Source: an uncultured Rhodospirillaceae bacterium
Lineage (GTDB): Bacteria > Pseudomonadota > Alphaproteobacteria > Rhodospirillales > Rhodospirillaceae
Assembly: GCA_943787205.1 (NCBI GenBank)
Contig: CALSLN010000024.1
Span: 1-64,000, forward strand
Length of the DNA: 64,000 nucleotides
Reading direction: 5' to 3'
Positions within the stretch are counted from its first letter, which is position 1, and each line of letters starts with the position of its first letter. A program made the translations under genes and the position numbers. Shown here one piece after another: positions 57,283 to 64,000 of the stretch. Under the pieces are notes generated by a model. It had not been told where the DNA came from. It ran no database searches and was given only the letters and a program-made list of their open reading frames with translations.

Positions 57283-58430
57283 TCCAATTGTTCAAGCTCG
57301 GCAATGATGTCGTCGTGATCACCGTCCAGAGCGGGCGGGCCTCGGCGGATTGGAAAGCTTTCGCCGGCAACTTCAATCGGGCTGGCAAAGGTCTCCGTTT
57401 CGACACCGTTTGGCAGAGTGAGGGGTTGCACCCAGCCGAAGTGATCCACCAGGGGATCACGTAACGCGGCGGAGTAGGTGTTGATCGGCTCGCAGGGAAT
57501 ACCACGAGGCCGGAAGGCTGAGATCCAATGCGCGATGCTTTCTTTCTCGAGGATCGGCTGAAGAATACTCTTGAGTTCAACTTGGTTCTTCGCGCGATCT
57601 CCGGTTGTTAGAAAGCGCGGATCATCTTTCAAACCTGGCTCGCCAATGACCTCGCAGGCCGAGGCGAAGAGCTTGTCGTTCCCGGCTGCAAGTACGATGT
57701 GCCCGTCAGCGGCGGCGTAGGCTTCGTATGGGGAGTTTCTCGGGTGAGAGGAGCCCATGCGGACCGGATCGTTGCCGGTGCCAAAATACTCGCTGGTCTG
57801 AAGGGCAGAGAACGACAGGTTTGTGCCGTACATCGACATATCAATGTGACCGCCAATGCCGCCCGCTTCAACGCGGCGCAGGAGAGAAACGATGGCAAAG
57901 GCGGCGTATAGCCCAGCGCCAAAATCGGAAACGGGAACCCCTGCTTTAACCGGAGTTCGGTCTGCGTCGCCTGTGACACTCATAACCCCAGACGCGGCTT
58001 GCACGGTAACGTCGAAGCCGCCGTCCTGCGCGCGCGGTCCGGTCTGACCAAAGGCGGAGATCGACGCATAAATCAGGCCCGGTTTTTCGTCTTTGAAGGA
58101 GTCGTATCCGAGACCAAGGCGGGCCATGACGCCTGGGCGATTGTTCTCGACGACAGCATCGGCCGACAGGATGAGGCGGCGGGCGAGGGCAAGGCTGTCC
58201 GGGTCCTTGAGGTCGAGGGCGATGCTGCGCTTATTTCTGTTGATGGACGCGAAGTTTTCGCTGTACCCGTCTGAGAAGGGGGGCCAGCCGCGCAAGCCAT
58301 CGCCTTTTAAGGGCTCCACTTTAATCAGGTCAGCCCCCATGTCAGCGAGGGTCATGGCACAGAAGGGGCCCGCTGCAACGTGGCAAAATTCGATAACGCG
58401 AATACCGGAAAGAGGGAGAGGTGGAGACAC
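57270..58430 (-). CDS. CaiB/BaiF-type (class III) CoA-transferase
   Basis: LPLSGIRVIEFCHVAAGPFCAMTLADMGADLIKVEPLKGDGLRGW, NRNKRSIALDLKDPDSLALARRLILSADAVVENNRPGVMARLGLGYD; GTG start at 58430 preferred. Confidence 0.92.
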   Translation of the reverse strand: MSPPLPLSGIRVIEFCHVAAGPFCAMTLADMGADLIKVEPLKGDGLRGWPPFSDGYSENFASINRNKRSIALDLKDPDSLALARRLILSADAVVENNRPGVMARLGLGYDSFKDEKPGLIYASISAFGQTGPRAQDGGFDVTVQAASGVMSVTGDADRTPVKAGVPVSDFGAGLYAAFAIVSLLRRVEAGGIGGHIDMSMYGTNLSFSALQTSEYFGTGNDPVRMGSSHPRNSPYEAYAAADGHIVLAAGNDKLFASACEVIGEPGLKDDPRFLTTGDRAKNQVELKSILQPILEKESIAHWISAFRPRGIPCEPINTYSAALRDPLVDHFGWVQPLTLPNGVETETFASPIEVAGESFPIRRGPPALDGDHDDIIAELEQLECKA

Positions 58431-58861
58431 TATGGCGCATCCGTTATGGGCGGAATGCCTGTCGGCACTGTGCCTTCGTGGTGATGGACGATCAGCCACT
58501 TGCCATCGATCTGGCGAAATACATCTGAAATGCGGACGCGCCCCTCTGCTGCATTGGGCGGCTCATAAGAGTAGTTGAGGTAGTAGCAGGCGAGGGCAGT
58601 CTCTGCCCAAACGGAAACCTCTGGCTCTTCAATCGTTAGGCTTAAAGCGCCGCGGGCCTGCATCTGCTCTTGATCGCCGTCATGGAACTTTTTGCGTTCT
58701 TCAACACCTCGAATGAGTTGAGGTGTGAAGACGTCCCAGACGGTTGCATCAGGGTGCATATGTCCCTCGATTCCGTCCGAATCATGCTCTTCAAAGGCCG
58801 TGAAAATGCCTTTGATAATGGCGGTAATCTCGTTTGCGGTCTTGGTCTCTTCAACGTTCAT
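58430..58861 (-). CDS. SnoaL/NTF2-like protein
   Basis: IKGIFTAFEEHDSDGIEGHMHPDATVWDVFTPQLIRG...ISDVFRQIDGKWLIVHHHEGTVP. Confidence 0.85.
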   Translation of the reverse strand: MNVEETKTANEITAIIKGIFTAFEEHDSDGIEGHMHPDATVWDVFTPQLIRGVEERKKFHDGDQEQMQARGALSLTIEEPEVSVWAETALACYYLNYSYEPPNAAEGRVRISDVFRQIDGKWLIVHHHEGTVPTGIPPITDAP

Positions 58862-58957
58862 GGTGCTCTCTCCCTATCTTGGCCCAGCAAAATCGCGCTC
58901 GGCGTCAGATTGGTCAAGCTGTCTCCTGACATTCTTCTTGACCTTCACAAAGAAAAA

Positions 58958-58972
58958 GAACAAAAAGAGAAC
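58958..58972 (+). promoter_or_regulatory. LexA (SOS) box, alphaproteobacterial type
   Basis: GAAC-aaaaaga-GAAC: exact direct repeat with 7-nt spacer (complement of GTTC-N7-GTTC), 46 nt upstream of imuA. Confidence 0.85.
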
Positions 58973-59018
58973 AATATACAAGAAGTATTGTTAAAACTGC
59001 AGGCAAGGGAGGGCACTG

Positions 59019-59783
59019 ATGCAAGATATCTCTCGTCACCGGCCAAAGCTTGATGACTTGCGGAATCGGATAGGAAGCATTGAAGGCTTGCCGCGTGCGG
59101 CTGACGCTGTGATTTCGATGGGTCTTGAGGCCATTGATCAGGCGTTGCCTTGGGGCGGCTTACCGCTGTCCTGCCTCCATCATGTTGTTGGTGAAGCAGA
59201 CGCTCTACCGCCCTCTGCTTTTGCATCTTCAGCAACGGCTTTTGTTGCGACTTTAGCCGCGCGGCTGAAGGGGCGGGGAACCGTGCTGTGGTGTCTGCCC
59301 CGCTACAAGGCGGCAGATGCTCTTTATGGCGTAGCTCTGGCGATGCTTGGTCTTGAAGAAGAGGATTTGATCCTTGTCCGTGCGAAGGATGAAAGCGAAG
59401 CGCTTTGGGCCATGGAAGAGGGGCTGTGTTGCTCCGATGTGGGAGTGGTTATTGGGTCTCTCTCTGCACCACTCAATTTAACAGCAGAACGCCGCTTACA
59501 ATTAGCTGCAGAACGTGGCGAGACAACGGGATTCCTTCTACAGCCCGGGGCATCAGTGTCGTCTTCTAGCGCTGCAGTCACGCGTTGGCGGGTTGCTGCG
59601 GCCCCATCTGCGGCCCCTCTTTGGACTGGCCTTGGACCGCCGCGCTGGTCGTTGGCATTAGATCGGTGCCGCCAAGGCACTCCTCATTCATGGATTGTGG
59701 AATGGTGCGATGAGACGTCTGATCTCCGTTTGGCTACCCCGCTTTGCGACCGATCGATTAACTCGGTTTCGGCCGCAGCATAA
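59019..59783 (+). CDS. imuA: ImuA, SOS mutagenesis accessory protein
   Basis: ISMGLEAIDQALPWGGLPLSCLHHVVGEADALPPSAFASSATAFVATLAARL; directly upstream of imuB. Confidence 0.92.
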   Translation: MQDISRHRPKLDDLRNRIGSIEGLPRAADAVISMGLEAIDQALPWGGLPLSCLHHVVGEADALPPSAFASSATAFVATLAARLKGRGTVLWCLPRYKAADALYGVALAMLGLEEEDLILVRAKDESEALWAMEEGLCCSDVGVVIGSLSAPLNLTAERRLQLAAERGETTGFLLQPGASVSSSSAAVTRWRVAAAPSAAPLWTGLGPPRWSLALDRCRQGTPHSWIVEWCDETSDLRLATPLCDRSINSVSAAA

Positions 59784-61416
59784 CGGCACTCCTGCGCCTT
59801 ACGCACAGTGGCGGGCGCAGCCGTTCGTGACGACACTGCCTGAGGCGGGTGCCGTCCGTATTGTCGCTGCAAATGCGGCGGCGCAAGCTGCAGGAGTTGA
59901 TCCTGGTCTTTCCTTGACCGATGCCCGCGCCATTTTGCCGTCCTTGAAGGTCGTTGAGGCAGATGCCGCTGCGGATCGTGCGTGTCTTGATGGAATGCTT
60001 GCGTGGGCGCGACGGTACACACCATGGATTGCCATTGAAGGTGTAGATGAACGCGGTGGCGCTGGCTTGTGGCTTGATGTCACGGGGTGCGCACATCTGT
60101 TTGGTGATGAACGCGCTTTGATCGAAGATTTTGAGGTGCGGCTCAATCGCTTTGGTTTCATTAGTCGTTTTGGTGTTGCTGATACGCCCGGCGCGGCTTG
60201 GGCTGCTGCGCATTGTATGGCTTCTCAGGGTGATCCAGCGATTGTGCCCAGTCGCGAGGAGAGAGTGCATCTCGCCCATCTCCCCATGGCAGCGTTACGA
60301 TTGTCAGCTCAAAATCTTGAGACTCTTAAACGATTAGGTGTTTCTACAATCTCAGATTTGCTTGCCTTGCCGCGAGCGCCGTTAACACGTCGTTTTGGCA
60401 GCGAAGTATGTCTTCGTCTTGATCAACTGACTGGGCGGGTTGACGAGCCTTTGTCGCCTGAAGCCGAACGATTGCCCTATGTGGCGCGTGTCAATTTTGC
60501 CGAGCCTATAGGCCGAACAGAAGATGTTGAAGCGGCTTTGCTTGATCTTTTGCAAAGCCTTTGCACGCGTCTCGAGAAAGACCGGAAAGGAATCCGACGA
60601 TTAGCCTTCGAGGTTTTTCGCGTTGATAATACAGCTGACCGTATCAACATTGGTACGGCCAAAGCCGTCCGCCGACCAGAGCATCTGTTTCGATTGTTTA
60701 GGGAGAAGCTCGATAGGCTTGATGCGGGGTTCGGCATTGAGTTTCTCATGCTTACGGTCACAGCTACGGACACTATGGAGAGTGAGCAGGATGGTATTCA
60801 GTCTCTCGGGTGCTCTGATGTATCCAATGTTGCAAACCCAGGCCGTGACCTGACGCTGCTTGTTGACCGCCTAGAATCACGCCTAGGGGCGGGGCGCGTT
60901 GTGCGCCCGCACAAGAGGGAAAGTCATATTCCTGAACGCGCTGTTGGATTGATTCCTGCTTTAGGTCTCAAGACGCAGGAGGCCTTAGCTGGATATGCGC
61001 GTGAGGCGGCTTTGTTGCATGGTGATATTGGGTCCTTGCGGCCGGGCTCTAGGCCGATTCAGTTGTTGCCAAAGCCTGAGCCGGTCAATCCTATGCCAGT
61101 AGAACCCAACACCCCTTTGGTTAGGGCCGTACCTTTGCCGGGCTTTTCATGGCGTCGACGGATGTACTGTCTTGCTGCAGCAGAAGGGCCAGAACGGATT
61201 GCGGGCACGTGGTGGCGGGGTGCCTTACCGCCTGACCGTAGTGGGGAAGAGCATTCCTATTTTACGCTTTGCGAAGACGGCGGCGCTATCCGTGAGTATT
61301 GGCGAGTAGAAAGCGAAACCGGCGCAAGATTTTGGTTGTTTTACATGCCGTATCCTTTGCAGCGTGATCATACCAGCCACGAGCAGAGATGGTTTCTCCA
61401 TGGTTTGTTTGCTTAG
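59710..61416 (+). CDS. imuB: ImuB, Y-family polymerase-like protein
   Basis: [33 protein letters not shown]; overlap with imuA; ATG 59710 chosen. Confidence 0.92.
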   Translation: MRRLISVWLPRFATDRLTRFRPQHNGTPAPYAQWRAQPFVTTLPEAGAVRIVAANAAAQAAGVDPGLSLTDARAILPSLKVVEADAAADRACLDGMLAWARRYTPWIAIEGVDERGGAGLWLDVTGCAHLFGDERALIEDFEVRLNRFGFISRFGVADTPGAAWAAAHCMASQGDPAIVPSREERVHLAHLPMAALRLSAQNLETLKRLGVSTISDLLALPRAPLTRRFGSEVCLRLDQLTGRVDEPLSPEAERLPYVARVNFAEPIGRTEDVEAALLDLLQSLCTRLEKDRKGIRRLAFEVFRVDNTADRINIGTAKAVRRPEHLFRLFREKLDRLDAGFGIEFLMLTVTATDTMESEQDGIQSLGCSDVSNVANPGRDLTLLVDRLESRLGAGRVVRPHKRESHIPERAVGLIPALGLKTQEALAGYAREAALLHGDIGSLRPGSRPIQLLPKPEPVNPMPVEPNTPLVRAVPLPGFSWRRRMYCLAAAEGPERIAGTWWRGALPPDRSGEEHSYFTLCEDGGAIREYWRVESETGARFWLFYMPYPLQRDHTSHEQRWFLHGLFA

Positions 61417-61424
61417 GCACCGGC

Positions 61425-64000
61425 ATGGCGATCGAACCGCAATATGTAGACCTTCAGGTCTCGAGTAATTTTAGTTTCTTGCGTGGTGCATCACACCCTG
61501 AAGAGCTTGCTCGTGCGGCCGCCGCGCACGGACATTCGGCCGTGGCTTTGACAGACCGCAATACGTTAGCCGGAGTGGTGCGTAGTCATATGGTGTGTAA
61601 AGACGTTGGTGCGCGCTTTATTCCTGGGTGTCGGCTCGACTTGCTTGCAGCGTCAGCATGGCAGTGGGGTCCCGAAGTTCATGATTGGCATCTTCCGCCT
61701 AAGGATCTGCGAGACCAGGGTGGTGCGAACAGCCATGAAGCACCCGATGGCCCTAGTCTGTTGGTTTATCCGACCAACCGTAATGCGTATGCCCGCTTGT
61801 GCCGTTTATTGACGCTGGGTAAGCGGCGTGCGCCAAAGCAGCAGTGCTTTCTAACAATGGATGATCTTGGGTCTTACAGCGAAGGTCTCGTTGCGATCGC
61901 GCTCGTGCCAGAAGGTGCGTTCCTGAAAGGGCAAGCCCAGACTGATTTTCTAGAAGCCCTAAAGCAATTTAGAGGCATTTTTGGCGAAGCTATATCCGTT
62001 GCTGCCTGCGCCAATGCCACTGGAGAAGACGCACGGCGGTTGTGGCAGGTCTCAGAGTTTTCCAAAGCGACCGATGTGCCGTTGGTCGCCGTTAACGATG
62101 TTCACATGCATACCGTTGCACGCCGACCTTTATTGGATGTCCTGACTTGCATTCGAGCGCACTGCACGGTTGATCAAGCTGGGATGCGTTTGCAGAAAAA
62201 TGGCGAACGTCACCACAAACCTCCGCTCGAGATGGCCCGGCTTTTCAAAGGGCATAAGGGAGCGCTTGCGCGTACGATTGAAATAGCCGAGGCGTGCACG
62301 TTCAGCTTGGAAGAACTGCGTTATGAGTATCCTTCAGATCCGGTGCCAACGGGAGAAACAAGCCAATCACAGTTAACGCGGTTGGCTTGGGAGGGGGCAT
62401 CTTGGCGCTATGATGGTGACGTATCTGAGAAGGTTTCGGTACAAATTCGCCATGAACTAAAAGTGATCAATGACCTTGGGTATGCGCCTTATTTCCTGAC
62501 CGTCCACGATATCGTCAGTCATGCGCGTCAGAGTGGCATTTTGTGCCAGGGGCGTGGATCGGCGGCCAACTCTGCTGTTTGTTATTGTCTTGGTGTTACG
62601 GCTGTAAACCCTGAAGAGACAGATCTCTTGTTTGAGCGGTTTGTTTCTGCCGCGCGGAATGAGCCGCCGGATATTGATGTCGACTTTGAGCACGAGCGCC
62701 GTGAAGAGGTGATTCAATATATCTATGAGAAATATGGCCGCGAAAGAGCCGGCCTTACGGCGACTGTGATTACCTACCGTACGCGCTCTGCCGTGCGCGA
62801 TGTGGGCAAAGCGTTGGGGCTTTCGGAAGATGCGATTGCAGCGTTGCTTGGTACGGTTTGGGGTTCATCATCAAAGCGCATCCCTGAAGAGCAGGCCAAA
62901 GAGGCCGGTCTTAACCCTGATGATACCCGCCTTAAGCTGACACTCGACTTGGCCTCTCAACTGAAAGGGTTCCCACGTCATTTATCTCAGCACGTTGGCG
63001 GGTTTGTTCTGACCAAAGAACCGCTGTCCGAGATTGTTCCAATTTCGAATGCGGCTATGGAAGATCGCACCGTCATTGAATGGGATAAAGACGATATTAA
63101 TGCGCTCGGTATTCTAAAAGTGGATATTTTAGCGCTGGGTATGTTGACGTGTATTCGAAAGGCGTTTGACCTTATCGAAGATCATCATGGTCACCCCTTA
63201 AGTTTAGCGACGGTCCCTCAAGAAGATCCAGCAACGTACGCCATGCTTCAACAGGCTGATACAGTTGGGGTGTTTCAAGTGGAAAGCCGTGCTCAGATGA
63301 GCATGCTGCCACGGCTTAAGCCTGCCACGCTGTATGATGTTGTTATTCAGGTTGCGATCGTGAGGCCTGGGCCAATCCAGGGAGATATGGTGCACCCTTA
63401 TCTCCGTCGTCGACGCGGAGAAGAAAGCGTTGAGTATCCGTCAGATGCACTCAAAGGCGTTCTTGAGCGCACTCTTGGCGTGCCCTTGTTCCAAGAACAA
63501 GCCATGAGCATAGCGATTGTTGGGGCCGGGTTCACACCTGATGAGGCGGATGCACTGCGCCGTGCAATGGCGGCATGGCGGCGCAGTGGTAAGATAGAGA
63601 TATTTCGCGAAAAATTCCAAAAAGGCATGCGAGCGAACGGTTACACGCAGGTTTTTGCTGAGCGGTGCTTCAAGCAAATCGAAGGGTTCGGTGAGTACGG
63701 TTTCCCTGAGAGCCATGCTTTTAGTTTTGCTTTATTGGCTTATGTCTCGTCTTGGTTGAAGTGCCATTACCCGGCTGCTTTTACCTGCGCTTTGTTGAAC
63801 AGTCAGCCTATGGGGTTTTATGCACCGTCGCAGATTATCCAGGATGCGCAGCGACATGGGGTGGAGCTACGTCCTGTTGATATCAACGCCAGCGATTGGG
63901 ATTGTAAGCTTGAGCCGGCAACGGCGTCTAAGGGCGTTGCGTTGCGTCTTGGCTTTCGCCAGGTGAAAGGCCTCAAAAAACCTGATGCGCAAGCGATTGT
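61425..64000 (+). CDS. dnaE2: Error-prone DNA polymerase DnaE2 (3' truncated by window edge)
   Basis: ATG 61425 opens a frame with no stop seen in the portion read: [47 protein letters not shown] (PHP), [54 protein letters not shown]; absent from the ORF track because it has no stop in the window. Confidence 0.95.
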   Translation, partial: MAIEPQYVDLQVSSNFSFLRGASHPEELARAAAAHGHSAVALTDRNTLAGVVRSHMVCKDVGARFIPGCRLDLLAASAWQWGPEVHDWHLPPKDLRDQGGANSHEAPDGPSLLVYPTNRNAYARLCRLLTLGKRRAPKQQCFLTMDDLGSYSEGLVAIALVPEGAFLKGQAQTDFLEALKQFRGIFGEAISVAACANATGEDARRLWQVSEFSKATDVPLVAVNDVHMHTVARRPLLDVLTCIRAHCTVDQAGMRLQKNGERHHKPPLEMARLFKGHKGALARTIEIAEACTFSLEELRYEYPSDPVPTGETSQSQLTRLAWEGASWRYDGDVSEKVSVQIRHELKVINDLGYAPYFLTVHDIVSHARQSGILCQGRGSAANSAVCYCLGVTAVNPEETDLLFERFVSAARNEPPDIDVDFEHERREEVIQYIYEKYGRERAGLTATVITYRTRSAVRDVGKALGLSEDAIAALLGTVWGSSSKRIPEEQAKEAGLNPDDTRLKLTLDLASQLKGFPRHLSQHVGGFVLTKEPLSEIVPISNAAMEDRTVIEWDKDDINALGILKVDILALGMLTCIRKAFDLIEDHHGHPLSLATVPQEDPATYAMLQQADTVGVFQVESRAQMSMLPRLKPATLYDVVIQVAIVRPGPIQGDMVHPYLRRRRGEESVEYPSDALKGVLERTLGVPLFQEQAMSIAIVGAGFTPDEADALRRAMAAWRRSGKIEIFREKFQKGMRANGYTQVFAERCFKQIEGFGEYGFPESHAFSFALLAYVSSWLKCHYPAAFTCALLNSQPMGFYAPSQIIQDAQRHGVELRPVDINASDWDCKLEPATASKGVALRLGFRQVKGLKKPDAQAI

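Noticed and set aside
1-64000. tRNA, rRNA or prophage
   Set aside because: No tRNA-like cloverleaf, rRNA motifs or phage structural genes recognised by eye; a tRNAscan/PHASTER run would be needed to exclude fully

Overview
This 64 kb window reads as chromosomal DNA, probably from an alphaproteobacterium. That is inferred from a GAAC-N7-GAAC LexA-type box in front of an imuA-imuB-dnaE2 cassette and a zur-znuD-like operon. It is dense in secreted oxidoreductases and transport genes: three related flavin monoamine oxidases (one a multiply frameshifted pseudogene), three related SAM methyltransferases (two with Tat-like signal peptides), four TonB-dependent receptors, two IclR regulators, two cysteine-dioxygenase-like cupins, a BVMO, an FMN alpha-hydroxy-acid oxidase, a VAO-type FAD oxidase, TPP enzyme, MDR reductase, a 14-repeat WD40 protein, a metzincin protease with a large internal duplication, a GDSL autotransporter and a tandem alpha/beta hydrolase. 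Decay and rearrangement are visible directly: an IS3-type element (about 51144-52655) joins a fadE 5' fragment to a truncated lipoprotein gene, an EamA/DMT transporter carries an in-frame amber codon, and a small membrane ORF is frameshifted. No rRNA, tRNA or CRISPR array was seen. The most interesting leads are the Tat-like-signal methyltransferase family with its shared N-terminal region, a structured 300-nt intergenic candidate RNA (20484-20781), a lipoprotein with no ATG/GTG start (likely ATT), an orphan CHASE sensor, a CpcT/CpeT-like protein outside cyanobacteria, and the IS-mediated junction. Family assignments come from reading motifs by eye; no database search was run.
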